Assembly: GCA_026874595.1 (NCBI GenBank)
Contig: JAPPUL010000079.1
Coordinates: 1,233,001 to 1,297,000 of the forward strand
Length of the DNA stretch: 64,000 bases
DNA from: Sipunculus nudus
Lineage: Eukaryota > Annelida > Sipuncula > Golfingiida > Sipunculidae
Direction: 5' to 3'
Shown: in pieces, positions 45,138 through 56,540 of the stretch
Position numbering within the stretch: the stretch's first letter is position 1
Layout of the letters: the number at the start of each line of letters is the position of its first letter
Program-made: the position numbers and the translations under genes
The notes under the pieces: model-generated
Seen by the model: only the letters and a program-made list of their open reading frames with translations
Database searches by the model: none
Told to the model about the DNA's origin: nothing

Positions 45138-45944
45138 ATGATTAGTAAATTGAGAGTATATGTTTTATTTTTATGCATTTTGGGTTTTGGAGTTTTAGCG
45201 ATTTTCTCATGTGGTAGAAATAGTATAGCAGTACATCCGGCGGTAATACATGTGGGAGGGGTGGCACATGTTGTATCATTTGTAGATGATGTACAATTCA
45301 CTTTGGAGAGGATAGGTAGATATAAAGAAATAAATCAAAGAGATTTGATGGAAGATGTAAAAAAGGCTCAGGCAAAGGCGTTAGAGGAGCAGGCAAAATA
45401 TGTTGATTTAAAAGAGCTTAAGACGTATAATAAGGATTATAAAAAGCCGCATGATGAAATATTGTTATCCCTTAAGCCTAATGATGCAATTATAAATAGT
45501 TTTATAGTAGAATTTAGGAAACGGCAGTCTAAATTTAAGCTAAAATCAAATATAAAGCTCTCCCAACAAAAAGTATCGCGACGTGGAAAGGAAAGACGTA
45601 AAGATTTTGAGAAGTACAAATCTTATCTATCAAAAGCGAAGTTAGTCTTTGATCTGCGTATAAATGATATAAAAATTAGTCAGTATAAACCAAGTGATGA
45701 TCCTGATACTAGTAGTGGCTTTTTCTCAACGTGGGCAGTTTATGTAAACGCAAAAGGGTATTTATATGATCTAAAGACGGGTCGAGTTTTATGGCGATCA
45801 AAAGCTATAGAAAGCTGGAGTGACACATCAATAATCCTTTATACTGGATTATTCAAAGGGCAAGGCGATCCGTTAATGCGAGCCTTTGCCCGAGTAATAA
45901 ATAACGCAGGGCAACGACTTGCGATATCGTTTTTCCGTGGTTAA
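45138..45944 (+). CDS. Probable lipoprotein of unknown function
   Basis: The 268-residue product has a lipoprotein signal: FLCILGFGVLAIFSCGRNS, with Cys at about residue 25 preceded by AIFS, fitting a lipobox. The mature part includes a basic middle (QKVSRRGKERRKDFEKYKSY) and a C-terminal region (WAVYVNAKGYLYDLKTGRVLWRS, as in GNA1162/CsgG-related or DUF-type outer-membrane lipoproteins). VLWRSKAIESW is typical of surface-exposed assembly lipoproteins. The family is not certain. Its start follows GAGGATAGG. It is divergent from the frameshifted gene. Confidence 0.68.
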   Translation: MISKLRVYVLFLCILGFGVLAIFSCGRNSIAVHPAVIHVGGVAHVVSFVDDVQFTLERIGRYKEINQRDLMEDVKKAQAKALEEQAKYVDLKELKTYNKDYKKPHDEILLSLKPNDAIINSFIVEFRKRQSKFKLKSNIKLSQQKVSRRGKERRKDFEKYKSYLSKAKLVFDLRINDIKISQYKPSDDPDTSSGFFSTWAVYVNAKGYLYDLKTGRVLWRSKAIESWSDTSIILYTGLFKGQGDPLMRAFARVINNAGQRLAISFFRG

Positions 45945-45960
45945 AGATTATAACAAAAAA

Positions 45961-46302
45961 GATCAATTAACAATACGCATAAGCGTAGAGGGTTTGACAA
46001 TAATGTTGTTTAGGGAATGAAGTTCTTTTAAGCAGCTAAGACATTAGATTCTTTGGTATTGAGAGTAGAAAATGAGAAGATGGAGAAAGCTATGCCTATT
46101 TTGTTAAAAGATATAGAAAAGATATAGAAAAGATCAATTAACAATACGCATAAGCGTAGAGGGTTTGTCAATAATGTTGTTTAGGGAATGAAGTTCTTTT
46201 AAGCAGCTAAGACATTAGATTCTTTGGTATTGAGAGTAGAAAATGAGAAGATGGAGAAAGCTATGCCTATTTTGTTAAAAGATATAGAAAAGATATAGAA
46301 AA
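45961..46302. repeat. Two 171-bp tandem copies of the 3' end of hom
   Basis: Copy 1 is 45961-46131 and copy 2 is 46132-46302, differing in one base. A third, diverged copy from 46303 is the actual 3' end of hom (the hom stop is at 46305-46307). The copies match the last 45-50 codons of hom (ESNVLAALKELHSLNN region) with several substitutions and one lost base that breaks the frame. They fill almost all of the 360-bp spacer between the lipoprotein and hom genes. Confidence 0.93.
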
Positions 46303-46304
46303 GA

Positions 46305-47597
46305 TCAATTAACAATACGCATAAGCGTAGAGGGTTTGTCAATAATGTTGTTTAGGGAATGAAGTTCTTTTAGAGCAGCTAAGACATTAGATTCTTTGGT
46401 TTTGTGAGTAGAAATGACAAGATGAACAAAGTTCTTTTTATGCCTACCTTTTTGAATAACCTGAGCGATACTGATTTTGTATTTAGCAAATACATTAGTG
46501 ATCTTGCTTAGGATGCCATATTTATCTAAAGTATTGAAACGGATGTAGTAGTCGTAATAGTTATCCTTAATAGGGGTTAGGCTTTTTTGTTCGTAGTGAA
46601 TATTTTTATATTCATTAAACTCTAAGTTAAAAGCGATATTGGTGGCAACAGTAACGATATCGCCAATTATGGCATTAGCGGTAGGGAAGCTGCCGGCGCC
46701 TTTGCCACTATAAATAGAAGTGCCTAGGAACTGAGAATTAACGAGAATGGCATTATACTCGTCATGAATATTAGCAAGAGGGTTTTGCAAAGGGAGTAAA
46801 GAGGGGTGAACGCAAACAGAGATAGAGTTTGGAGTATTTGTAGCGATAGCCAAAAGTTTAATAGCAAAGCCGAGTTGTCGAGCATAATTAATATCGATTA
46901 AGTCAATATTTTGAATACCTTCATAATAAAAAGAGCTTGAGATGTTGGAGTTAAAAGCAAAAGAAGCAAGGATAGCGATTTTGTGAGCACTGTCCATCCC
47001 GTTAACATCGAGGGTAGGGTCGTGCTCAGCAAATCCTAAGTTCTGAGCTTTTTTAAGAGCGGCGTTGTAGGAGTAATTTTCAAAAGACATTTTAGAGAGG
47101 ATATAATTACAAGTCCCGTTAATGATGGCATAAATAGAGTTTATGCTATCTCCAACTAAAGATTCCCGAATAGTTTGAATAATAGGAATGCCGCCACCGA
47201 CGCTAGCCTCAAAAAGGAGGTCTAACTTATGTTTATTAGCGATATCAAAAAGCTCCTTACCTCTTGTTGCAAGCAAAGCTTTATTAGCAGTAACGATACG
47301 TTTTTTATTCTTTAGTGCCTGAGCGAGGATGTTAAAGATGAAGTTTGTATCGCCGCCTATGGCCTCAACAATTATGTCGATAGAAGGGTCAGAGATAGAG
47401 TCATAGACATTGGAAGACAAAAGGCTTTTGGGGACGGAGACATTTCGTTTTTTATTGATGTCTGTACAAACGATAGATTTAATATTGATGTCAATTCCGC
47501 GTCGTTTTCTAATGAGCTCACGTTGTTGTAGAAGGATGGAGGCGACCCCAGAGCCAACAACTCCGAAGCCAAGAATAGCAATATTAATAGTTTTCAT
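46305..47597 (-). CDS. hom: Homoserine dehydrogenase
   Basis: Hom reduces aspartate-4-semialdehyde to homoserine with NAD(P)H, towards threonine and methionine. The N-terminal NAD motif GFGVVGSGVASIL, VTANKALLATRGKELF, LLFEASVGGGIPIIQTIRES, INGTCNYILSKM, FAEHDPTLDVNGMDSAHKI (catalytic region with Lys) and FLGTSIYSGKGAGSFPTANA are clear. A C-terminal ACT regulatory domain (IRFNTLDKYGILSKITNVF) runs from about residue 350 to the end. The 430 residues are typical. The last part of the gene exists in extra tandem copies downstream. Unlike the neighbours, its coding strand has no G excess. Confidence 0.95.
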   Translation of the reverse strand: MKTINIAILGFGVVGSGVASILLQQRELIRKRRGIDINIKSIVCTDINKKRNVSVPKSLLSSNVYDSISDPSIDIIVEAIGGDTNFIFNILAQALKNKKRIVTANKALLATRGKELFDIANKHKLDLLFEASVGGGIPIIQTIRESLVGDSINSIYAIINGTCNYILSKMSFENYSYNAALKKAQNLGFAEHDPTLDVNGMDSAHKIAILASFAFNSNISSSFYYEGIQNIDLIDINYARQLGFAIKLLAIATNTPNSISVCVHPSLLPLQNPLANIHDEYNAILVNSQFLGTSIYSGKGAGSFPTANAIIGDIVTVATNIAFNLEFNEYKNIHYEQKSLTPIKDNYYDYYIRFNTLDKYGILSKITNVFAKYKISIAQVIQKGRHKKNFVHLVISTHKTKESNVLAALKELHSLNNIIDKPSTLMRIVN

Positions 47598-47967
47598 AAA
47601 GAATCCTGTAAGATAAAACGCAAATATAAATTATAAAAGAAATAATTAATAGTTCTTGAAGTAAAAGCAAGAAAAAAAAAGTGCTTATAATATAAAATGT
47701 TTTGTATAAAGGGTTTTAGGGTTTAAAATGCTTAAAAGCTTTAGTAGGAGCTGTTTTCTTAAAGAGGAGGGCTGGAGTAAATCGTTGTTAAGTACTATTA
47801 ATTATAAAGTTATGAGTTAAAAAGGCTAAAAAAAACGGCTATAGGACGACAAGTAAAGTGTTGGTAATAAGCGATTGAGCTAGTTTATAAAGAGATAAGG
47901 GTAGAATATAGGGAATAAAGGGGGGGAATAAAATTAGCCTGCATACAATAAGGAATGATGACAAGGG
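47598..47967. other. 370-bp spacer between divergent hom and the sigma-54 activator gene
   Basis: AT-rich with no convincing ORF longer than 30 codons (a 30-codon frame from ATG 47728 is likely chance). A TATAAT at 47686-47691 lacks a good -35. Some G-rich stretches (AGGGTTTTAGGGTTT, GGGGGGG) occur in the right part. No RNA gene is recognised. Confidence 0.5.
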
Positions 47968-49599
47968 ATGGTAACGGAAGTATGGAGGTCACGTGTTTTG
48001 AAAAGTAGATGTTGTAGAATATTGATGTTGGATGATGTGTTAGCTGCACACATAAAAATGAAAGAGACATTAAAAAAGTACGTAAATCTTGGTCTTGTTG
48101 AGTTCCTATCGTTTTATAAATATGATAAGATCCTAGAGTATGTCCTAGAGACAATAGTTGAGGATAAGCGAGGGAGAGCAGATTTAGTTATAGTGAGCAA
48201 GAGATTTTATAATCAAGAGATATGCGACAAGCTATATGGTTTTGGGTATGAGTTTGTGGGGAGGTATTTGGGGAAGATGGTAGTGAGTGTGCGCCGTGCC
48301 CGAGATTATGCAAAGAGTTATGGTCTTAGTTGGGAGTTAGAAAGTGTGGCAACAGAGGGAGGAGTAAACTTGAGGGAGGCGGATGTATATTTTGGGAGTC
48401 ATGAATTTATCGATATAGATTTTCTTGAATTAGTTTTATCGTTTTCAGAATATAAGGATTTGGATGGAATAGGGGAAGGAGTTGGAAAAGAAGGAGTTGG
48501 AAAAGAAGGTGTTGAAGAAGGTGTTGAAGAAGGTGTTGAAGAAGAGAAGATGCTGGTTGGTCGTAGTGAATGTATAGCTAAGATATACAAAAGCATAAAA
48601 GATGTATCAAAGATGGACTCACCGGTAATAATTTATGGAGAGAGTGGAACAGGAAAAGAGCTGGTTGCCCAAGCGATACATAAAAGCTCAGAATATGGGA
48701 AGGGAGCGTTTGTGGCAATAAACTGCGCAGCAATCCCGAAGGACTTACTTGAGAGCGAGCTTTTTGGATATATAAAAGGGGCATTTACAGGAGCCTTAAA
48801 GAGCAAAAAAGGTTATTTCCTGGAGGCAGATGGCGGAACATTATTTCTTGATGAGATAGGGGATTTAGATTTAAGCTTACAAGTAAAGCTACTAAGGGTC
48901 CTAGAGACGAAGGAAGTGCGTCCACTTGGAAGCGACAAGAGTTATAAAGTAGATCTAAGGCTAATATCAGCAACGCATCGAGACTTACGCAGTCAGTTAT
49001 TGCAAGGGCTTTTCCGAGACGATTTATATTTTCGAATAAGTGTATTTAGCATAGAGATCCCGCCATTAAGAGAGCGAATTGAAGACATACCGTTATTAGC
49101 AAAACATTTTCTAAGAGAGTTAAATAGAAAGTATGCGAAGGATAAAATATTTACAAATAACGTAATGAGTCGATTATCAGAATATAGCTGGATAGGGAAT
49201 GTAAGAGAGCTAAGAAACGTGGTTGAGCGATTATTTAGTTATAGTGAAGGGGTTGTAATAGACTACGTAGCAGAAGAAGTGTTCCAATTTGATTTAAAGT
49301 CACAAGAAGAGGGTAAAGGAGAGGATAGAAGGGATGAAGGAGGAGATAAGGTAGAATTAGATAGTCGTCTTATGGAACATTTATTTTACGGTGATGTAGA
49401 AGGAAGGACAATAGAGTCAAACACACTAGCGGAGATAGAATGTAAATATATAAGCCTAGCATTAAACAGGACAAAAAGCATAAGTGAGAGTGCGCGTAAG
49501 CTTGGAATAAGCCGCGACACATTGTATAGGAAGATGAAAAGATATAAGATACCGCAATCTCTTTATAGAAATAGACGTAAGCTAATTGACAGGTGTTAG
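47968..49599 (+). CDS. Sigma-54-dependent transcriptional activator (NtrC-type)
   Basis: A bacterial enhancer-binding protein that uses ATP hydrolysis to open sigma-54 promoters. The N-terminal 170 residues look like a degenerate receiver domain (RILMLDDVLAAHIKMKETL, RADLVIVSKRFYN) in which the usual phospho-accepting Asp is replaced. A repetitive linker (GVGKEGVGKEGVEEGVEEG) follows at about residues 174-192. The AAA+ domain (195-430) has Walker A GESGTGKELVAQAI, the GAFTGA loop, Walker B GGTLFLDEIGDL and R-fingers in FRDDLYFRI. The C-terminal Fis-type HTH is SARKLGISRDTLYRKMK. At 543 residues it is normal. It should work without phosphorylation by a cognate kinase, which is not seen nearby. 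Confidence 0.93.
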   Translation: MVTEVWRSRVLKSRCCRILMLDDVLAAHIKMKETLKKYVNLGLVEFLSFYKYDKILEYVLETIVEDKRGRADLVIVSKRFYNQEICDKLYGFGYEFVGRYLGKMVVSVRRARDYAKSYGLSWELESVATEGGVNLREADVYFGSHEFIDIDFLELVLSFSEYKDLDGIGEGVGKEGVGKEGVEEGVEEGVEEEKMLVGRSECIAKIYKSIKDVSKMDSPVIIYGESGTGKELVAQAIHKSSEYGKGAFVAINCAAIPKDLLESELFGYIKGAFTGALKSKKGYFLEADGGTLFLDEIGDLDLSLQVKLLRVLETKEVRPLGSDKSYKVDLRLISATHRDLRSQLLQGLFRDDLYFRISVFSIEIPPLRERIEDIPLLAKHFLRELNRKYAKDKIFTNNVMSRLSEYSWIGNVRELRNVVERLFSYSEGVVIDYVAEEVFQFDLKSQEEGKGEDRRDEGGDKVELDSRLMEHLFYGDVEGRTIESNTLAEIECKYISLALNRTKSISESARKLGISRDTLYRKMKRYKIPQSLYRNRRKLIDRC

Positions 49600-49698
49600 G
49601 TTATGTGTTAGAGGAGCTAATAATTAGCATTATAAGGCTCAGTTGAGGTCATAATATATAGACTTTCCGTAAGTCCCAAAAGATCAACATTTTTAATA

Positions 49699-50237
49699 CT
49701 AAATACAAAGTGGTTAATATTATATATGCTATATATAAGCCAAAGTAGCTAAATTAATAAATTAATATAAAGTCAAGCTCTAAGTTGCTGTAAATGAATA
49801 GGTTAGGCAATTAGAATGAGAGATTAGAATGAAGATTAAGAATAAAGATTAAGAATGAAGATTAGATGAGAGAAAAGACAAAAATATATCTAAAGCTGGT
49901 AAACTTCAATCAATTTGCCTTTATGGGAATATTCTTTAAGTTTTTTTGAGTCAGGCAAGAATATCTTTTTAGCATTTACCTGAGCGTTCAATATTTGAAA
50001 CCCTAAATACAAAGTGGTTAATATTATATATGCTATATATAAGCCAAAGTAGCTAAATTAATAAATTAATATAAAGTCAAGCTCTAAGTTGCTGTAAATG
50101 AATAGGTTAGGCAATTAGAATGAGAGATTAGAATAAAGATTAAGAATAAAGATTAGATGAGAGAAAAGACAAAAATATATCTAAAGCTGGTAAACTTCAA
50201 TCAATTTGCCTTTATGGGAATATTCTTTAAGTTTTTT
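49699..50237. repeat. Tandem duplication of the MFS leader and first 27 codons
   Basis: Copy A (49699-49946) and copy B (50003-50237) are nearly identical. Both contain the same leader and the same 27 first codons of the MFS gene. Copy A has a 13-bp extra unit in the leader. Copy A breaks off into TGA at codon 28 and unrelated sequence of about 56 bp, then copy B begins. The rest of the 557-bp spacer has no other gene. Confidence 0.93.
49866..49949 (+). pseudogene. Truncated 27-codon copy of the MFS gene start
   Basis: ATG 49866 starts MREKTKIYLKLVNFNQFAFM and continues to KFF followed by TGA (49947-49949). The full-length gene at 50157 has the identical start and continues. One extra T in the last run converts the frame to a stop. 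It is the 5' stub of a partial tandem duplication. Confidence 0.8.
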
Positions 50238-51353
50238 GGACTTTATTTAAAAGGGGAAGGGCTTTCTGATTCTGAGATAGGGATAATCTATATGCTTGCG
50301 CCTCTAACTCATATTGTGGTAACCTTGTTTTTCGGATATATATCGAATCGTTTTCAGCTTGAGGAGAAGCTTTTAAAACTACTTTTGTTTGCAAGTTTTG
50401 CAACGTCGCTAATTTATTTTTATATAGGAGATATATTTGTAGATTTATTTTTCGGTTTTGTACTAAGTACAATACTATTTTCGATAGTCCGCTCTCCAGT
50501 ACTTGCGATGCTTGACAGCACAAGCCTTGCCTATATAAAGATACACGGAGGGGAATATAGTAAGATAAGGATGTGGGGTTCGGTGGGATTTATATTTTCG
50601 GTTATGGCTTTGGGAGTACTTAGGGAGCAATATCCGGCTTTAGAAGAGCTAACACTATACGGGATAAGTTTTTTTTTACTACTAGCCTTTATTAGTGCGT
50701 TAAAGATAGACTCAAAGGAGCGAGAAGATAAGAATCTAAGGCTAAAAGAGGTTTTGGATGTATTTGTAAAAAACAAGCTATTGGTATTTTTTTTTCTAAT
50801 GCTAATCTTACATATAATAAGTACAGCCGCCTATCATATATTTTTTGGATTATATTTACTAGATGAGAGTAAGGGACTTGGCTTTCCAAGTAGTTATCTT
50901 GGGTATATGACGTTTATCGCAGTATTTTCGGAGATAATATTTTTTAGATATAGCCCAAAGCTAGAAAAACGATATAGTAAAGAGAAACTGCTTACCCTAG
51001 TGTTTTTGTTAACGTCGATTAGGTGGTTAATTTACTACAAGACACAAGATATAATCTATATAATATTAGCACAACTAATCCACAGTATGACGTGGGGAGG
51101 TTTTTTTTTATTATCTGTTAAGAAGGTAGAAAGTTATTTTAAAGAGCGGCTTAGAACAAGCGGAATAAGCTTATTATATGTAATAGTATTTGGGGTAGGC
51201 AATACAGTAGGTTTTTTGTTATGGGGCAAGGTAAGTGAAAAAGCGTTAAGGTACGGGGATATATTTTTTTATTGTACAGTTATTTCTTTACTTGTCTTCC
51301 TAATATCGGTATTATTGGGTATAGCCGACAAACGCTTGGCAAAGAATAAATGA
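50157..51353 (+). CDS. Major facilitator superfamily transporter
   Basis: A 398-residue secondary transporter with about 12 hydrophobic segments. The N-terminal FNQFAFMGIFFKFFGLYLKGEG and the HIVVTLFFGYISNRFQ loop (MFS motif A-like), KIRMWGSVGFIFSVMALG and the C-terminal RTSGISLLYVIVFGVGNTVG resemble the phenylpropionic-acid-permease/nucleoside-type MFS_1-like group. The substrate is not predictable. It overlaps the CorC-like gene by four bases (ATGA), so the two are translationally coupled. An additional copy of its leader and start lies upstream. Confidence 0.88.
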   Translation: MREKTKIYLKLVNFNQFAFMGIFFKFFGLYLKGEGLSDSEIGIIYMLAPLTHIVVTLFFGYISNRFQLEEKLLKLLLFASFATSLIYFYIGDIFVDLFFGFVLSTILFSIVRSPVLAMLDSTSLAYIKIHGGEYSKIRMWGSVGFIFSVMALGVLREQYPALEELTLYGISFFLLLAFISALKIDSKEREDKNLRLKEVLDVFVKNKLLVFFFLMLILHIISTAAYHIFFGLYLLDESKGLGFPSSYLGYMTFIAVFSEIIFFRYSPKLEKRYSKEKLLTLVFLLTSIRWLIYYKTQDIIYIILAQLIHSMTWGGFFLLSVKKVESYFKERLRTSGISLLYVIVFGVGNTVGFLLWGKVSEKALRYGDIFFYCTVISLLVFLISVLLGIADKRLAKNK

Positions 51354-52687
51354 TATTATTAATAATAGCTATATTGTTAGTAACAGTGTTCTCAGCATTG
51401 TGCTCATTGGTGGAGGCGGCATTATTTGCTATACCGAAGAATCGAGTTAGTGCTTGGTTACTAAAAGATAAAAACAATAAGTCAATAAAGTCGTTATATA
51501 AAATAAAAAGCTCGATGCAAAGACCTATAGCAAGCATTGTAATCTTAAACAATGTATCAAATATAGGTGGGTCAATTATAATAGGCGGCATTATAGGTAA
51601 TATGTTCAATGAGCTTTGGATAGGCATAGCTTCTGGGGTATTTACATTATACGTTATAATATTTTCTGAAATAATACCAAAAACCTTGGGCGAGAAATAT
51701 GCTGATATAGTCTCTGTAAAGTCGGCACGAGCAATAACCGCTATAACAGTACTACTTACACCTATATTGATATTGATATCCTTTTTCACACGACCCTTTT
51801 ATAAGGGGGCTCGAGATACAAAGATAACAGAAGAGGAGATAAAGGTACTTGCGAATCTTGGCAAAGAACAAGGTGTATTAGAAAAGCATGAGGAGGAATT
51901 AATCCAAAAGGCATTAAGGCTTAATGACATTAAAGTGCGTGATATAATGACGCCAAGAATTAGCATGATACGAATAGATGGCCAACTTACGTTAAAAGAA
52001 GCGAAAAAGACAATCTTGAATGAGCAATATTCCCGTATCCCAATCTATAAAAAGAATATAGACACAGTAGAAGGTTTATTATATAAATCAGATGCACTGC
52101 ACGCGATAATAAGAGAAGATTTAGATATCAAGTTATCAAGTCTATCACGAGAGGTGCTTTTTGTGCCAGAGAATAAGACAATAGACAAGCTTATGGAAAA
52201 ACTTCGTATAACCCAAACGCATACAGCAATAGTGGTGGATGAGTATGGTGGGACGGCAGGACTTGTTACACTTGAGGATATATTAGAAGAGCTTGTAGGA
52301 GACATAGCAAGTGAAGATGGAGAAGATAAAGACGATGAAGGCAAAGAGATTATAGAAGTTGTAAAAGAAAGGGATGAGATAATAGTTACAGGACGAATAA
52401 CAATCGATGAGCTTATGAAGTATTTTGGAATGGAGTTAAAGTTTGATTATCCCAAACATTCAACAATAAGCAAAGTACTGCTTGAGAAATTAAAGAGATT
52501 CCCAAACGATGGAGAAGAGATAAAACTCGGAAGGCTTTTATGCAAGGTTGAGGAGCTTAGTGCTAAACGGATAGAGCAGGTAAGGCTAAAGAGTGTTTCA
52601 GGAGCGGACAAACGTGGAGGGAAGAAGGAAGATGATGGACAAAAGCAAGTAGGAGGGGAGGGTAAGGAGGTAAGGAGGGGAGGGTAA
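51350..52687 (+). CDS. CorC/HlyC-family (DUF21-CBS-CorC) membrane protein
   Basis: A CNNM/CorC-type protein, likely involved in divalent-cation (magnesium) efflux or homeostasis. The N-terminal DUF21 domain has three to four helices (LLIIAILLVTVFSALCSLVEAALFA), then LGEKYADIV. A CBS-domain pair follows at about residues 190-330 (VRDIMTPRISMIRIDGQ, TAIVVDEYGGTAGLVTLEDI). A small CorC_HlyC C-terminal domain (VTGRITIDELMKYFGMEL) ends near 415. The tail (KRGGKKEDDGQKQVGGEG) is low-complexity. Older names link such proteins to haemolysins, but that is not supported here. It overlaps the MFS gene start-to-stop. Confidence 0.9.
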   Translation: MILLIIAILLVTVFSALCSLVEAALFAIPKNRVSAWLLKDKNNKSIKSLYKIKSSMQRPIASIVILNNVSNIGGSIIIGGIIGNMFNELWIGIASGVFTLYVIIFSEIIPKTLGEKYADIVSVKSARAITAITVLLTPILILISFFTRPFYKGARDTKITEEEIKVLANLGKEQGVLEKHEEELIQKALRLNDIKVRDIMTPRISMIRIDGQLTLKEAKKTILNEQYSRIPIYKKNIDTVEGLLYKSDALHAIIREDLDIKLSSLSREVLFVPENKTIDKLMEKLRITQTHTAIVVDEYGGTAGLVTLEDILEELVGDIASEDGEDKDDEGKEIIEVVKERDEIIVTGRITIDELMKYFGMELKFDYPKHSTISKVLLEKLKRFPNDGEEIKLGRLLCKVEELSAKRIEQVRLKSVSGADKRGGKKEDDGQKQVGGEGKEVRRGG

Positions 52688-52704
52688 GGAGGAGAAGGAG
52701 AGTC

Positions 52705-52780
52705 AATAGAGGGGGGAGTAAGGGGGAGTAATAGAGGGGGGAGTAAGGGGGAGTAATAGAGAGGGGAGTAAGAATAGACT
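52705..52780. repeat. 25-bp tandem repeats after the CorC-like gene
   Basis: Units beginning AATAGAGGGGGGAGT start at 52705, 52730 and 52755 with exact 25-bp period, just before ilvD. The preceding coding tail (GGEGKEVRRGG) uses similar G-rich sequence. Confidence 0.88.
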
Positions 52781-52839
52781 AAAAAGCTGCTTAGAGTAAG
52801 AAGTTGGCAAATAAAATAAAATAGACAGAGGAAAATAAG

Positions 52840-54504
52840 ATGAGGAGTGACACAATAAAGAAAGGGTATACAAGGGCGCCGCACAGGAGTTTGTTAAAGG
52901 CGTGCGGACTAAGTGATAATGATTTCAGCAAACCGTTCATAGCGGTAGTAAATTCGCATATAGATATAATACCGGGACACGTACATTTGAAGGAATATGG
53001 TCAGATAGCAAAGGAAGTCATAAGGGAGAGCGGGGGCGTACCATTTGAGTTTAATACGATAGGAGTAGATGATGGCATAGCGATGGGCCATAGCGGGATG
53101 AGGTATTCATTACCGAGTCGTGAGATAATAGCAGACAGCGTGGAGGCGGTAATAGAGGCACATAAGTTTGACGGTATGATATGCCTGACAAATTGCGATA
53201 AGATAGTGCCTGGGATGTTGATGGCAGCAGTTCGTATAAACATCCCGACAATATTTGTAAGTGGGGGGGCTATGAAGGCGGGACGGTTATCCGACGGCAG
53301 GGCAATAGATCTAAGCACAGTATTTGAGAGCGTGGGACAATATAAGCAGGGCTTAATAGATGAAGCAGAGTTTAAGGAGATAGAGGATGAAGGATGTCCG
53401 ACCTGCGGTAGTTGTTCGGGGATGTTCACGGCAAATTCAATGAATTGTCTATGCGAGGCTTTGGGGATAGCGCTGCCTGGCAATGGGACACATTTAGCAT
53501 TATCAGAGGGTAGAGGAGGGCTTTTGAAGGAAGGGGCAAAGAAGATAGTAGAGCTAGTGCGAGAGGGGATTAAGACAAAGGATATAATAACAAAAGAGTC
53601 TCTAGATAACGCCTTTGCACTTGATCTTGCGATGGGCGGGTCAACGAACACAGTACTACACATGCTGGCAATAGCAAACGAAGCGGGTATAGACTATCCC
53701 TTAACTCGACTTAATGAGATATCAGATCGTGTACCAAACTTATGCAAGGTAGCGCCGGCATCAAACTATCATATAGAAGATGTAGAGATGGCGGGAGGAG
53801 TCAGTGCGATTTTGAAAGAGCTTGGGAGGGGGGGACTTTTGAACTTAGATAGAAAGACAGTAACCTTAAAGAGTTTAGGAGAAAACATAGAAGGATCAAA
53901 GATAAAAGATAGTGAAGTAATAAGGCCTCTTGAGAAAGCCTATAGTAAGCAAGGAGGACTTAGCGTATTATTTGGCAATATAGCAGAGGAGGGAGGGATA
54001 GTAAAGACAGCGGCAGTAACAGAAGGTATGAAAAGACATAGAGGGAAGGCGAGGGTATACGATTCACATGACGAAGCAAACGCGGGGATATTGGGAGGAG
54101 AAGTTGTTGCGGGGGATGTAGTAGTAATAAGGTACGAGGGTCCGAAGGGGGGTCCTGGGATGATGGAGATGCTTGCTCCGACATCGAATATAATGGGGAT
54201 GGGATTAGGAGAGAGCGTAGCGCTTATAACAGACGGTAGATTTTCGGGGGCAACGCGCGGGGCATGTATAGGACACATATCCCCTGAGGCAGCAGAAGGA
54301 GGGGCGATAGCGTATATAAAGACAGGCGACATTATAAATATAGATTTAATAAGTCGGAAACTAGAGCTTGAGGTAAGCGAGGAGGAGCTTGCTCGCCGTC
54401 GAAAGGAGATGAAGCTAAAGGAGGGAGGAGAAGAGCTCAGAGGATATTTAAAGAGATATAGGCAGCTTGTAACGAGTGGAAGTAAGGGAGCGGTGCTACG
54501 CTAG
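52840..54504 (+). CDS. ilvD: Dihydroxy-acid dehydratase
   Basis: IlvD dehydrates dihydroxy acids to 2-keto acids in valine, leucine and isoleucine synthesis, using an iron-sulfur cluster. Clear motifs are [15 protein letters not shown] and [19 protein letters not shown] (cluster and active-site cysteines), [15 protein letters not shown]-like start, [26 protein letters not shown] and [18 protein letters not shown]. The 554 residues are the usual size. GAGGAAAATAAG lies before the ATG. No other ilv genes are in the window. Confidence 0.96.
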   Translation: MRSDTIKKGYTRAPHRSLLKACGLSDNDFSKPFIAVVNSHIDIIPGHVHLKEYGQIAKEVIRESGGVPFEFNTIGVDDGIAMGHSGMRYSLPSREIIADSVEAVIEAHKFDGMICLTNCDKIVPGMLMAAVRINIPTIFVSGGAMKAGRLSDGRAIDLSTVFESVGQYKQGLIDEAEFKEIEDEGCPTCGSCSGMFTANSMNCLCEALGIALPGNGTHLALSEGRGGLLKEGAKKIVELVREGIKTKDIITKESLDNAFALDLAMGGSTNTVLHMLAIANEAGIDYPLTRLNEISDRVPNLCKVAPASNYHIEDVEMAGGVSAILKELGRGGLLNLDRKTVTLKSLGENIEGSKIKDSEVIRPLEKAYSKQGGLSVLFGNIAEEGGIVKTAAVTEGMKRHRGKARVYDSHDEANAGILGGEVVAGDVVVIRYEGPKGGPGMMEMLAPTSNIMGMGLGESVALITDGRFSGATRGACIGHISPEAAEGGAIAYIKTGDIINIDLISRKLELEVSEEELARRRKEMKLKEGGEELRGYLKRYRQLVTSGSKGAVLR

Positions 54505-54572
54505 TTTTTGCGAAGAGCTTTTTTTTGAAGAAATAATAAAAAAAAAGGGTCAAAAGATTATAAAAAGATTAC

Positions 54573-54601
54573 TTGCCAAGATAAAATAGTTTTATTATAA
54601 T
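54573..54601 (+). promoter_or_regulatory. Strong candidate promoter for groEL
   Basis: TTGCCA (54573-54578) and TATAAT (54596-54601) are separated by exactly 17 bases. With this start the groEL leader would be about 297 nt. Two short G-rich repeats (GGGGCAGTAGA units) lie in the leader. No CIRCE-type (TTAGCACTC-N9-GAGTGCTAA) element is found. The rest of the 401-bp spacer shows no gene. Confidence 0.6.
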
Positions 54602-54896
54602 GTTAATTTGTGAAGGGTTCAAGAGTGGTTTTTTGAGTTAGAGCATGTGTGGTAGCGAGGGTGGGGTTATGCTGGTTGTGTTAGATTATGAAGAGAATAA
54701 GCTAACATGAGATAATGCAGGGGGGCAGTAGAAGAGGGGCAGTAGATGTAGAAGAGAACTTGAAGAGAACTTATGGTATAAAGCAATCAAACATAAAGAG
54801 AGTACTGAAGTGAGGGAGCAATGCTCTATACTTTTAATATAGGCATCGTCTTTAAAAAAAAATAAATAATAAAAAAATGGGATTTGGAGGATTTGA

Positions 54897-56540
<1,644 letters not shown>

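Noticed and set aside
45961-46302. Coding extension of hom or an insertion sequence
   Set aside because: The copies are frameshifted and lie beyond the stop; there is no transposase or inverted repeat, so it is a tandem duplication.
47728-47820. 30-codon ORF in the hom/activator spacer
   Set aside because: No ribosome site, and it is within the range of chance in such DNA.
51350-52687. Haemolysin function for the CorC/HlyC-like protein
   Set aside because: The domain order DUF21-CBS-CorC belongs to a cation-homeostasis family; the haemolysin label is a legacy name.
52045-54332. Minus-strand ORFs over the CorC-like gene and ilvD
   Set aside because: Ser/Pro-rich shadows from G-rich coding sequence on the plus strand.
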